In this document: in pieces, positions 9,069 through 16,870 of the stretch | Layout: each line of letters begins with the position of its first letter | Numbering within the stretch: the stretch's first letter is position 1 | DNA from: Maricaulis maris | GTDB taxonomy: Bacteria; Pseudomonadota; Alphaproteobacteria; Caulobacterales; Maricaulaceae | Assembly (NCBI RefSeq): GCF_036322705.1 | Contig: NZ_AP027270.1 | Location: 186,001 to 250,000 of the forward strand | DNA: 64,000 nucleotides | Direction: 5' to 3' | Program-made: the position numbers and the translations under genes | Notes under the pieces: generated by a model | Databases searched by the model: none | The model's input: only the letters and a program-made list of their open reading frames with translations | Told to the model about the DNA's origin: nothing

Positions 9069-9696
9069 TCGGCTGGATCCGGGGCGACTGGCCGGTGCCG
9101 GTGCGGCGGCGCAGGCCGCCTTTCTTGTCGATGCGGCGCTTGAGGATCCGATGATCGTCGCGATCCTCGATCGGCTCGCGGCGCTGGACCTGCCCGATGC
9201 CGCCTTGATGGCGGGTGCGGTCTACCAGGCCGCCTGGAACCGGCTCACGGGGCGCCCCGGCGGACATGGCATCAAGGATTATGATGTCGGCTATTACGAC
9301 GGGTCCGATCTGTCGGAGGCCGGCGAGGATATCGTCATCCGTCGCTGCGCCGAGGCGTTTGCCGACCTGCCGGCGGAGGTCGAGGTGCGCAACCAGGCCC
9401 GGGTTCATATCTGGTTCTCGGCCAAATTCGGGGTGGAGCGGCAGCCGCTTCGCGATACCGAGGATGCGCTCCGCCATTTCGGCTCACTCAGTCATGGTGT
9501 CGCCCTGCGTCCGGCCCTCTGCGGGACTCGGCCGGCAGTGCTGGCCCCGTGCGGGCTGGACGAGATTTTCTCGGGGCGAATCGTGCCGCGGCCCGATCAT
9601 GCCGATCCGGCGGGCTGGAATGGCAAGATGGCGCGCCAGAAACAGCTCTGGCCGGAGCTGGATTTTGTCTGCGCTCCCGTTTCAGGCGAAAGCTGA
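9049..9696 (+). CDS. DUF925-type nucleotidyltransferase family protein
   Basis: A ~215-residue protein related to the COG3575/DUF925 nucleotidyltransferases. The key segment is AVYQAAWNRLTGRPGGHGIKD followed by DYDVGYYDGSDLS, the acidic D.D motif of this family, then a WFSAKFGVERQPLRDTEDAL region. Substrate unknown; members are minimal-nucleotidyltransferase-like enzymes. The start is uncertain: GTG at 9049 overlaps pheT by 20 bases and GTG at 9061 overlaps it by 8; neither has a good ribosome binding site, so translational coupling to pheT is likely. Confidence 0.75.
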   Translation: MPACVADRLDPGRLAGAGAAAQAAFLVDAALEDPMIVAILDRLAALDLPDAALMAGAVYQAAWNRLTGRPGGHGIKDYDVGYYDGSDLSEAGEDIVIRRCAEAFADLPAEVEVRNQARVHIWFSAKFGVERQPLRDTEDALRHFGSLSHGVALRPALCGTRPAVLAPCGLDEIFSGRIVPRPDHADPAGWNGKMARQKQLWPELDFVCAPVSGES

Positions 9697-9812
9697 CTTC
9701 ACTGATTCAACCTGCAGGGGTTTCCGAGCTGGATCGACGCCGCCGGTCGCGACTTTTTTTCGAAATCGCGCGAGACGCGTATGGTGAAGGGCGGATACAC
9801 CCGTTAGGGTCC

Positions 9813-9828
9813 TTAACGAGACGTTAAC
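9813..9828 (+). promoter_or_regulatory. CtrA box (TTAA-N7-TTAAC)
   Basis: TTAA (9813-9816), seven bases CGAGACG, then TTAAC (9824-9828) is a perfect full CtrA site of the caulobacterial type. It lies 40 bases before the start codon of the peptidoglycan-binding/Sel1 gene, where an activator or repressor of its promoter would sit. Confidence 0.75.
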
Positions 9829-9867
9829 GGTGATCCCGGCTGACCCCGGGAGGAGTGAAAGCCCGAT

Positions 9868-11259
9868 ATGGAGCGCGTGACTGCCCTGTTGGCCCAGGCC
9901 GCTGCGACGATACTCGTCCTGATCGGGCTGGTTGTCGTGCTCGGCTACACCCATTCGCGCGCCTTTGATGCGGGGTATTGTTCCGGTCGCTCCTGTTCGG
10001 AGAACACGCGGGAAACAAGCGGGCGGGAGGGCAATGGCTGGTGGCCGTTCGGCCAGGGTCGTCGCGCGGATCCGGCACGGACCGGCACGGCGACACCGGG
10101 GCGTGTCAGCGCACCGGGAGCCCCCTCCAGCAACTGGCCGACCGGGTCCGGCGGCACGGATTATCCCGACCCGCCGCCCAATGTCCGGACCGGCACGGCA
10201 GATGGCTCGGGGCCTGGCGGTCTCAGTGTCTCAACCGGCGTTGCAGGCCCCGGCTCATCCACGCAAGGCCGCACGATCACCCGTCCGCCGGTCTTTGCCC
10301 GCGACCCGGGCGAGCGCATTTGCGCGCCGGAGAGCTATGAGGTCGATGACCCCGCGATTGCCCGGTGCTGGTTGCGTGTCGGTGACGCCTATCAGGCGGT
10401 CGACCGGATCGACGAGGCCCGCGCGGCCTGGGATGAAGCCCTGTTGATCGGCTCGTCGGTCGGTGGCGCGCAGGCCTCGCTGGTGGCGCATCAACGCCTG
10501 CAGGGTGCGGTGCTTGAACGGTCCTGCCCGACCACGCCGGAGAGTCTGGCGCGGATCGCCTACGGCTTTGACCAGACCGAGGATGATGGTGACATCATCG
10601 AACTCGCCCTGCGCCAGCGCGCACTGGCGGCGCTGGGCTATTACAACGGCGTGATTGATGGCGATTACGGGCCGATGACGCGGCGATCGGTCCGCGATTT
10701 CCAGAGCGATCTCGGTTTCGATCTGACCGGCGTTCTGACCCCGTCCGAGACCGTCACCCTCGTGTGCCATGCTGCGCTGACAGCGCGCGATGCCCACGCC
10801 CAGAACCTGCTTGGCATCATGTTCGCGACCGGTCTCGGCCTCGAACAGAATATCGACACCTCGCTGGAATGGCTGGAGACCGCGGCCGAACGCGGTCATG
10901 CCGGCGCCAATTTCAATCTCGCCGTGATGTACGGCACCGGTACCGTCCAGGGCAGCTATCGCCTGTGCGGTATCGTCGAGAGCCCCGAGCGGGCCGACAG
11001 CTATCTGCGTCGGGCCGCTGATCTGGGGCATGACCGCGCCCGCCGTTTGCGCAGTATCGTCGGCGTTTCGGGCGAACCCAGCGCCCGCTGGTCACGCATC
11101 TCCGATGCGCTGATGAGCGAGGCGGAAGAGAGCGGTGATCGATTCTACCTCGCCTGGCAGCGCCGCGTTGACGAGATGCGCCGCCTGAACGGGACGGAAC
11201 TGCATCAGCCCGGATGTTACCAGGCAGCCATGGACGGAGCCCAGCCTGCGGCCGATTAG
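9868..11259 (+). CDS. Membrane-anchored peptidoglycan-binding and Sel1-repeat protein
   Basis: A 463-residue protein with an N-terminal membrane anchor (QAAATILVLIGLVVVLGYTH, residues ~10-30) and a Gly/Pro/Thr-rich low-complexity linker (~40-145). A tetratricopeptide-like segment follows (CWLRVGDAYQAVDRIDEARAAW). Next is a PG_binding_1 domain (LRQRALAALGYYNGVIDGDYG, then RRSVRDFQSDLGF, ~250-300), and last come Sel1-like repeats (AQNLLGIMFATGLGLEQN; AERGHAGANFNLAVMYGTGTV; AADLGHDRARRLR). It probably links the inner membrane to the cell wall. The CtrA box upstream points to cell-cycle-timed expression, as for polarity and division proteins. The lipoprotein gene follows after 27 bases. Confidence 0.8.
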   Translation: MERVTALLAQAAATILVLIGLVVVLGYTHSRAFDAGYCSGRSCSENTRETSGREGNGWWPFGQGRRADPARTGTATPGRVSAPGAPSSNWPTGSGGTDYPDPPPNVRTGTADGSGPGGLSVSTGVAGPGSSTQGRTITRPPVFARDPGERICAPESYEVDDPAIARCWLRVGDAYQAVDRIDEARAAWDEALLIGSSVGGAQASLVAHQRLQGAVLERSCPTTPESLARIAYGFDQTEDDGDIIELALRQRALAALGYYNGVIDGDYGPMTRRSVRDFQSDLGFDLTGVLTPSETVTLVCHAALTARDAHAQNLLGIMFATGLGLEQNIDTSLEWLETAAERGHAGANFNLAVMYGTGTVQGSYRLCGIVESPERADSYLRRAADLGHDRARRLRSIVGVSGEPSARWSRISDALMSEAEESGDRFYLAWQRRVDEMRRLNGTELHQPGCYQAAMDGAQPAAD

Positions 11260-11286
11260 GGCGCGGGATGATGGAGGAAGCGGACA

Positions 11287-11922
11287 ATGAAGACCTCGAC
11301 AAGAACCGCCAACAAGACCGCGATCAAGACGCTGGTGATGATGCTGGTCTCGGCCACCGCTCTGGGGGCCTGCTCCAGCCATGCCGGTCCGCCGGACTAT
11401 TCCCCCGGCATCAACACCCCCGTCGTCCACCATCGGCCGCCGGTCGCGCGCGACACGGTCAGCCCGGCGCTGGCCATGTGCGAGGTCGAAACCCTTGCCG
11501 AGCAACGCCTCGCCATGCTGGACGAAGTGCATGGCTATCGCGAGGAAATCCGTGCCGATGCGCTGAGCAGCGCCAATGTTGCCGACACCCGGACACAGGA
11601 AATCATCGCCGCCTTCGAGACCGATCTCGACGCCTCCTATCGCTTCGCGACCGCCTCCTGCCGGACCTATAATCGCTGCCTCGAGGAGAACCGCTTCGAG
11701 GAAGCCGCCTGTCAGGATACCGCCGGGCTCTGGCATGACGGGCAGGACCGTTTCCACGACCTGTCGGAAAGCCTGGCTGCGGTCCGTGAGCGCATCGCCT
11801 CCGGCTGTTCTGATTGTGCCGCACCGCGCAGCCATGGCGGTGACCGGCATGACCACCACGCCCCGCGTCAGCCTCAGTCCGACAGGCTGATCGGCTCGGT
11901 CTTCTCGACCGACGGGCATTGA
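11287..11922 (+). CDS. Hypothetical lipoprotein
   Basis: A 211-residue protein with a lipoprotein signal: basic start, hydrophobic stretch and lipobox LGAC with the modified Cys at position 29. The mature part is Cys-containing and mostly helical (EVETLAEQRLAMLDEVHGYREE; TCRTYNRCLEE-like region), ending in a His-rich tail (HGGDRHDHHAPRQPQ). No family is recognised. It follows the Sel1/peptidoglycan-binding gene by 27 bases and may share its CtrA-controlled transcript. Its last 49 bases overlap the convergent CDF transporter gene. Confidence 0.7.
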   Translation: MKTSTRTANKTAIKTLVMMLVSATALGACSSHAGPPDYSPGINTPVVHHRPPVARDTVSPALAMCEVETLAEQRLAMLDEVHGYREEIRADALSSANVADTRTQEIIAAFETDLDASYRFATASCRTYNRCLEENRFEEAACQDTAGLWHDGQDRFHDLSESLAAVRERIASGCSDCAAPRSHGGDRHDHHAPRQPQSDRLIGSVFSTDGH

Positions 11923-12575
11923 GCACCCGGGGCGTGGGAAGGCCCTGAACCGCAACTGTCTGCCGTTTCCCGCGCCCGCTCCGCGAACGCCTGCCGCATG
12001 ATCTGGATCGCCGAGCTGGTGAACAGGCCGGCCATGATCACGGCAACGATCAGGTCGGGCCAGGGGGTGGCGGTCCAGGCCACCAGGCCGGCCGAGACCA
12101 GGACGGCGATATTGCCGACCGCATCATTGCGGGAACAGAGCCAGACCGAGCGGACATTGGCATCACCCTCGCGCCAGCGCATCAGGATGAGCACGCTGGC
12201 CAGGTTGGCGATCAAAGCCAGCACGGCGACTGCGCCCATCAGTCCGGCCTCGGGCTGGGTGGTGAAAAAGGTCCGCCAAGCGGCCAGTGCCAGAATCGAA
12301 AGACCGATCACCAGCAGGCTGCCGGCCTTGATCAACGCAGCATTGGCGCGCCAGCGCGCCGGCTTGCCGATCACGTAGAGCGAAAGGCCATAGGTGGCAG
12401 CATCGGCGGCGAAATCCAGCGCGTCGGCCTTGAGCGCCTGGGAGCGCGCCGCGGCACCGGCCAGCATCTCGACCGCAAACATGGCAGCATTGATGGCGAT
12501 CACGGCCCACAGCGCCCGGCGGAAACCGGGCGCGCTGCCGTCGAAGTCCTGATGGTGGCCACAGCTGGCTGACAT
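11874..12575 (-). CDS. CDF-family heavy-metal cation efflux transporter
   Basis: A 233-residue protein with six hydrophobic segments. The helix-2 motif ADALDFAADAATYG carries the D...D pair expected of cation diffusion facilitators, and the helix-5 motif RNDAVGNIAVLVSAG carries the second metal-site half in a variant form (N-D...N instead of H...D). The C-terminal cytoplasmic domain common in CDF proteins is absent; instead there is a short Cys-containing tail. It should export Zn, Co, Cd or a similar ion in exchange for protons. The divergent MerR gene and the MerR-type promoter between them make metal-induced expression very likely. The 3' end overlaps the upstream lipoprotein gene by 49 bases. 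Confidence 0.85.
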   Translation of the reverse strand: MSASCGHHQDFDGSAPGFRRALWAVIAINAAMFAVEMLAGAAARSQALKADALDFAADAATYGLSLYVIGKPARWRANAALIKAGSLLVIGLSILALAAWRTFFTTQPEAGLMGAVAVLALIANLASVLILMRWREGDANVRSVWLCSRNDAVGNIAVLVSAGLVAWTATPWPDLIVAVIMAGLFTSSAIQIMRQAFAERARETADSCGSGPSHAPGAQCPSVEKTEPISLSD

Positions 12576-12610
12576 GGTCTGTCCTCATGCGATTCGATCG
12601 ACTAGGGTGG

Positions 12611-12641
12611 ACCCTAATCCCTCTAGCGACTGGAGGTTCAA
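12611..12641 (-). promoter_or_regulatory. MerR-type metal-responsive promoter of the CDF gene
   Basis: On the minus strand TTGAAC (-35, bases 12641-12636) and TAGGGT (-10, bases 12616-12611) are separated by 19 bases, the over-long spacer typical of MerR-activated promoters. The spacer contains CTCTAG-CGA-CTGGAG (plus-strand 12621-12635), the CTnnAG-N3-CTnnAG operator of metal-sensing MerR proteins. The downstream gene is the CDF exporter. Confidence 0.8.
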
Positions 12642-12647
12642 GGGGCG

Positions 12648-13100
12648 ATGTCAGATTTTTCCATTGGTCAGCTGTCGCGTCAGACCGGCGTCAAAATCCC
12701 GACCATCCGGTATTATGAATCGATCGGCATGCTCGACGTGCCGCAACGCTCCGACGGCGGTCAGCGGCGCTATGATGGGCGCCATCTCGAACAGCTCCGC
12801 TTCATCCGCCATGGTCGCGACCTCGGTTTCGGCCTCGATGATCTCAGGGCGCTCCAGGACTTGTCGCGTCAGCCCGAGCGTTCGTGCGAAGCCGCTGACC
12901 GGATCGCCCGTCAACAACTGGCCGATGTCGAGCGGCGCCTGGCCGGACTGCGGGCGGTGCGACTGGAGCTCAAGCGTATGGTGGCGCAGTGCTCACACGG
13001 GGTGATGGATGAGTGCCGGGTGATCCAGACCCTGTCCGATCACGGCCTGTGCGATGGTGACCACCACCAACTGCCTCAAACGCCCAGGAAAGCCGGATGA
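12648..13100 (+). CDS. MerR-family metal-responsive regulator (ZntR/CadR-like)
   Basis: A 150-residue MerR protein. The N-terminal helix-turn-helix (FSIGQLSRQTGVKIPTIRYYE, residues 4-24, then GGQRRY) is followed by the dimerisation helix. Four Cys at 80, 115, 123 and 135 sit where ZntR/CadR proteins bind Zn, Cd or Pb, and the tail ends DGDHHQ. It should activate the divergent CDF gene by untwisting the 19-bp spacer promoter, and its ATG lies only 7 bases from the end of that promoter. Its 3' end overlaps the convergent GNAT gene by 25 bases. Confidence 0.88.
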   Translation: MSDFSIGQLSRQTGVKIPTIRYYESIGMLDVPQRSDGGQRRYDGRHLEQLRFIRHGRDLGFGLDDLRALQDLSRQPERSCEAADRIARQQLADVERRLAGLRAVRLELKRMVAQCSHGVMDECRVIQTLSDHGLCDGDHHQLPQTPRKAG

Positions 13101-13597
13101 TAATGCACCGTCGCAACCTTGCCTGACGGCGCTGATCCGGTGATCAGGGGGCGGACCTGGAAGGCAGGCGCACAGGCGCCGTCCGGATCGCCGGCCCACG
13201 ACCAGTTCCAGCTCGCGGCCGGCTTGAAGTCGAAACGCTGATAATAGTCCGGATCCCCCAGCAGGACACACCAGGGCACGCCGAGCGTGGCGAGATAGTC
13301 GATGCCGGCCTCGATCAGCGCCGTCCCGATACCCCGCGACTGGTGTTCCGGCATGACGGCGACAGGCCCCAGCCCGACCCCGAACAGGTCGTCACCATCC
13401 TCGACCCGGGTCGTGACTGGCGAGAACATCACCGTCCCGACGATCCGGCCATGATCATCGGCGACCAGTTCCAGCGTGTCGGCATCGGCGGCGCGCAAGG
13501 CGATCACCAGGCGCGCTTCCTCGGGGCCGGGGAAGGCGGCTTTCAAGAGCGCGTCGACCCCGTCCTCGTCCTTGATTTCGAACGCCCTTATCTGCAT
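13076..13597 (-). CDS. GNAT-family N-acetyltransferase
   Basis: A 173-residue protein with the acetyl-CoA-binding signature VGLGPVAVMPEHQSRGIGTALIE (the Q-x-x-G-x-G/A loop at ~88-96) and the YYQRFDFKPA segment seen in YhbS-like GNAT proteins. Substrate unknown; small molecule or protein N-acetylation. Its ATG shares one base with the stop of the EipA gene (TGATG), so the two are translated as a coupled operon. Confidence 0.85.
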   Translation of the reverse strand: MQIRAFEIKDEDGVDALLKAAFPGPEEARLVIALRAADADTLELVADDHGRIVGTVMFSPVTTRVEDGDDLFGVGLGPVAVMPEHQSRGIGTALIEAGIDYLATLGVPWCVLLGDPDYYQRFDFKPAASWNWSWAGDPDGACAPAFQVRPLITGSAPSGKVATVHYHPAFLGV

Positions 13598-14199
13598 CAG
13601 AAAGGCAGCCAGGCGCGGCGGCGCGAATAGGCCAGATAGCCGACATTCGCCCCGGCGCGAAGGCCGACGCCGGAGCGGATCGGCGCCAGGGTGATGTCAT
13701 CCGCGCGCTGATAGTTCACGCCCAGGCCGGCGACGAAATAGGCCGTGCCCTCGACGCCGGGGAAGCGCTGGTAGAGACGGTCCAGGTCATCGAGATTATA
13801 AACCAGAACGAAGACCCGGCTGGCATTGCCGCCGGCGTCGAAGCCGATCGACGGGCCGCGCCAATAGACTTTCTGGCGCTCGCTCAATCCACGCAGGGTG
13901 AGATACCCCTCGCCATAGCGCAGGCCGATCCCGGCGGCGCCCGCCACTTCCTCACCGGCGATATAGCCGACCGGGCGGCCCAGATCAGAGAAAACCCGCT
14001 CGAGCACACTGGCTGCCGCTTCTGCGGTCACGCCGAAAAAGTCGGAGACCGCATCAACGATCTCATCCTGGGAGTAGGATTCAACCGGCTCGGAATAGGT
14101 GCTGGGCTGGCCGTAATCGGTCGGTTGCTGGGTCTGGGCGATGACCGGCGCGGGAACGCCGAAAACGAGCGCAGCGATGACAGTCATGAGGGCACGCAT
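13597..14199 (-). CDS. eipA: EipA-family (DUF1134) periplasmic envelope-integrity protein
   Basis: A 200-residue protein with a signal peptide (MRALMTVIAALVFGVPAPVIA) and the DUF1134 fold. Hallmarks are VSDFFGVTAEAAASVLERVF, GYIAGEEVAGA.GIGLRYG, YWRGPSIGFDAGGNASRVF, LVYNLDD and the closing FVAGLGVNYQ with RSGVGLRAGANVGYL. EipA in Brucella is a periplasmic beta-barrel needed for envelope integrity, and CtrA activates its gene. Here a CtrA-like site lies 71 bases upstream. The start at 14199 is set by GGAG with 6-base spacing; an ATG at 14217 is further upstream. It is coupled to the GNAT gene. Confidence 0.85.
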   Translation of the reverse strand: MRALMTVIAALVFGVPAPVIAQTQQPTDYGQPSTYSEPVESYSQDEIVDAVSDFFGVTAEAAASVLERVFSDLGRPVGYIAGEEVAGAAGIGLRYGEGYLTLRGLSERQKVYWRGPSIGFDAGGNASRVFVLVYNLDDLDRLYQRFPGVEGTAYFVAGLGVNYQRADDITLAPIRSGVGLRAGANVGYLAYSRRRAWLPF

Positions 14200-14269
14200 G
14201 GACGACTCCATTGGCAAACGGGACGGGCCGTTTCTGGCAGGCGAATAGGGCGACAGAGCGGCGAAAGGG

Positions 14270-14285
14270 TTATGGCTTCGTTAAC
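14270..14285 (-). promoter_or_regulatory. Near-consensus CtrA box upstream of eipA
   Basis: On the minus strand GTTAA-CGAAGCC-ATAA matches TTAA-N7-TTAA with one mismatch in the distal half. It lies in the divergent gap between eipA and the amine oxidase. The known CtrA control of eipA in Brucella supports function; the mismatch lowers certainty. Confidence 0.5.
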
Positions 14286-14348
14286 GTCGGCCGTCGACCG
14301 TGCCATCATGGCGTTTTGCCGGCTGATTTGCGCCGCGGGGAGTTCGGG

Positions 14349-15707
14349 ATGACACACAGGCAGCATGATGTGGTCGTGATTGGCGCCGGCCTGTCAGGCC
14401 TGCGCGCGGCCCAGTTACTGGCGCCGGACCTCGATGTCTGCGTGCTCGAGGCCCGCGACCGGGTCGGCGGTCGGGCGCTTGCCCATACCTTCGCCAATGG
14501 CGATACGGTGGATGTTGGCGGCCAGTGGGTCGGCCCGGGTCAGGACCGCCTCTACGCCCTGATCCGCGAGATGGGGCGATCAGTCTATCCGCTGCACGAT
14601 GACGGCGAGCGGCTCCTGCTCAATCATGGCGGGCTGTCGCGCTATTCCGGGACCATCCCGAAACTGGCGCCCCATGTCCTCGTCAATGTTCATCTGATGA
14701 TGACCCGTTTCGACGCCCTGGCGGCACAGATCGACCCGGTTGCGCCGTGGACCCATGCCAAGGCCGCCGAGTGGGACTCGATGACCGTCTCCGAATGGAT
14801 GCGCAAGCAGGCCTGGATGCGCGACGCTTTCGAGGTGTTTGCGGTTGGCATCGGTGCGGTGTTTGCGGCCGAGCCGCACGAGGTCTCCCTGCTGCACGCC
14901 CTGTTCTATGCCCGGGCCGGAACTTCGCTCGATAATCTGGTCTCGACCGGGGGCGGGGCGCAGCAGGACCGCGTCCATGGCAATATGGCCGGACTGGCCG
15001 AAACCATCGCCGCAGAGCTGGGTGACCGGGTGCGGCTGTCCGCACCGGTCCGGCACATCCGCTGGGGGGAGGATGGCGTTGTGGTCGAGCTGCCCGACGG
15101 AGCGGTTTCGGCCAAGCGGGCCATTCTCGCCCTCCCGCCCAACCAGGCCATGCGCATCGACTGGGATCCGATCCTGCCCGCGAGCAAGTCCGGGCTGTGG
15201 CTGCGCATGCCGCCCGGCGCCTGCATCAAGTGTGTCGCCCAATACGAGACCCCGTTCTGGCGCGATCAGGGTCTGGCCGGTCAGGCCGTCGCCCCGCAGC
15301 TCGATGTCCGGGTGACTTTCGACAATACCGAAGCAGGCAAGCGCGCCGGCCTCCTGCTCGGTTTCATCGAGGGCGACCAGGCCCGGCTCTGGGCCGCGCG
15401 CGATCCGGATGATCGCCGGGCCGCCGTGCTTGAGGCCTTTGCCGCCTGCTATGGCGATCAGGCCCGCCATCCGATCGATTATGTCGACCAGGATTGGACC
15501 TCCGAACTCTGGTCGCGCGGCTGTTATGCTGCCTTGATGGGGCCCGGTGTCTGGACCGGTCATGGCCGCCACCTGCGCACCGCGCTGGGTCCGGTTCACA
15601 TGGCCGGGACCGAAACGGCGACGGCCTATTACGGATATTTCGAAGGTGCGCTGGAGGCGGCCGAGCGGGCCGCCGGGGAAGTCAGAACGGCGCTGGGCGT
15701 ACGCTGA
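14349..15707 (+). CDS. Flavin-containing amine oxidase family protein
   Basis: A 452-residue FAD enzyme. The dinucleotide-binding fold is at the N-terminus (VVVIGAGLSGLRAA, then VLEARDRVGGRA), and the C-terminal FAD motif is GPVHMAGTETATAYYGYFEGA, typical of monoamine oxidases where the flavin is approached by an aromatic cage. It lacks a signal peptide, so cytoplasmic oxidation of an amine is expected; the substrate is unknown. The start at 14349 is preferred over an upstream in-frame codon because the FAD fold begins right after it. The stop overlaps the start of the C69-type gene by one base. Confidence 0.88.
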   Translation: MTHRQHDVVVIGAGLSGLRAAQLLAPDLDVCVLEARDRVGGRALAHTFANGDTVDVGGQWVGPGQDRLYALIREMGRSVYPLHDDGERLLLNHGGLSRYSGTIPKLAPHVLVNVHLMMTRFDALAAQIDPVAPWTHAKAAEWDSMTVSEWMRKQAWMRDAFEVFAVGIGAVFAAEPHEVSLLHALFYARAGTSLDNLVSTGGGAQQDRVHGNMAGLAETIAAELGDRVRLSAPVRHIRWGEDGVVVELPDGAVSAKRAILALPPNQAMRIDWDPILPASKSGLWLRMPPGACIKCVAQYETPFWRDQGLAGQAVAPQLDVRVTFDNTEAGKRAGLLLGFIEGDQARLWAARDPDDRRAAVLEAFAACYGDQARHPIDYVDQDWTSELWSRGCYAALMGPGVWTGHGRHLRTALGPVHMAGTETATAYYGYFEGALEAAERAAGEVRTALGVR

Positions 15708-16870
15708 TGTGCGACACGCTCGCCCTGCGCGGCGCCGGTGCGAACTGGCTGGCCAAGAACTCCGACCGCGAGCCGGGCGAGGTTCAGCGCGTGGAGCGCC
15801 ATGCCGCGGTTAGCGGTGACCCGGCCGAACGCCTGCAATGCACCTATCTTGAGATCGACCAGGTCCCCGACCGGCAGGCCGTGATCCTGTCGCGCCCGGA
15901 CTGGATGTGGGGCGCCGAGATGGGGGTGAACGCGGCCGGCGTTGCCATCGGCAATGAGGCAGTGTTCTCGCGCCGGGTGCTGAAGCGCGGTGAGGCGCTG
16001 CTGGGCATGGATCTGGTCCGGCTCGGTCTGGAGCGCGGCACGAGCGCGCACGAGGCGGCCGCTGTGATCATCCACCTGCTCGAGACGCACGGGCAGGGCG
16101 GTCCGGCGGGATGGCAGGACAAGCGCTTTCGCTATGACAACAGCTTTCTGATCGCCGACCCGGTGGAAATCCTGGTGCTCGAGACCTGTGGCCACGAGTG
16201 GCGGCTGGACCGCGTGAAAACCCGTGCCGCCCTGTCCAATGCCTACAGCCTGGAGGGGCCGGTCACGATGGCGTCGGCGGGCGCCCCGGCGGACGGTTTC
16301 GCCGCGACCCGGGAAACCTGGCTCAAGCCGACCTTCGGGCGCGCCCGTGAACGTCGCGCCTGTTCACTGGCGGCTCTGGAGGATCTCGAACGGCCCAGCC
16401 TGGAAGGCTTGGCGGCGATCCTGCGCCGGCATCACCGGGGCGACGGCTTCACCAGAGGATCCAATCGCGATCTCTGCCTGCACCATGGCGGTCTGCTGCG
16501 TCCCAGCCATACGACCAATTCCATGCTGGTCAGGCTCGCGCCGGGCCAGGCGCCCGGCCTGGTCATGACCGGGACGAAGACGCCGTGTATCTCGCTCTAC
16601 CGGCCGATCGGCTTCGACGGGCCGTCCTCGCTGCTCGCCGAGGATCTTTGGCAACGGGGCGCGGTCCAGCACGATGGTCTGGCGCGCGATCCGGCTGCCC
16701 GGGTCCATCTGCGAAACCGGATCGCGGCGGCCGAGGCGCGCATCCTGCCGCTGGTCGAAGCCGGCCGGTCAGACCTGGCGGAGGTGCTGGTCGAGGCGTG
16801 GGATGATCATGATCTCGGGGAGATCAGCGGCAAGGCGGATATGGCCGCCCCGTCGAGCGCGCCGCGCTGA
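15707..16870 (+). CDS. C69 (secernin-like) peptidase family protein
   Basis: A 387-residue Ntn-hydrolase-type protein beginning MCDTLALRGAG with KNSDREPGEVQ, the N-terminal signature of the C69 dipeptidase/secernin family. Cys2 is the expected nucleophile after Met removal. Other conserved stretches are WMWGAEMGVNAAGVAIGNEA, FLIADP.E..VLET and RPSHTTNSMLV. Peptidase or amidase activity is expected, but secernins have no well-defined substrate. The ATG shares its A with the TGA of the amine oxidase, so the two are co-translated and may act on related compounds. The 3' end overlaps the convergent hydrolase by 64 bases. Confidence 0.85.
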   Translation: MCDTLALRGAGANWLAKNSDREPGEVQRVERHAAVSGDPAERLQCTYLEIDQVPDRQAVILSRPDWMWGAEMGVNAAGVAIGNEAVFSRRVLKRGEALLGMDLVRLGLERGTSAHEAAAVIIHLLETHGQGGPAGWQDKRFRYDNSFLIADPVEILVLETCGHEWRLDRVKTRAALSNAYSLEGPVTMASAGAPADGFAATRETWLKPTFGRARERRACSLAALEDLERPSLEGLAAILRRHHRGDGFTRGSNRDLCLHHGGLLRPSHTTNSMLVRLAPGQAPGLVMTGTKTPCISLYRPIGFDGPSSLLAEDLWQRGAVQHDGLARDPAARVHLRNRIAAAEARILPLVEAGRSDLAEVLVEAWDDHDLGEISGKADMAAPSSAPR

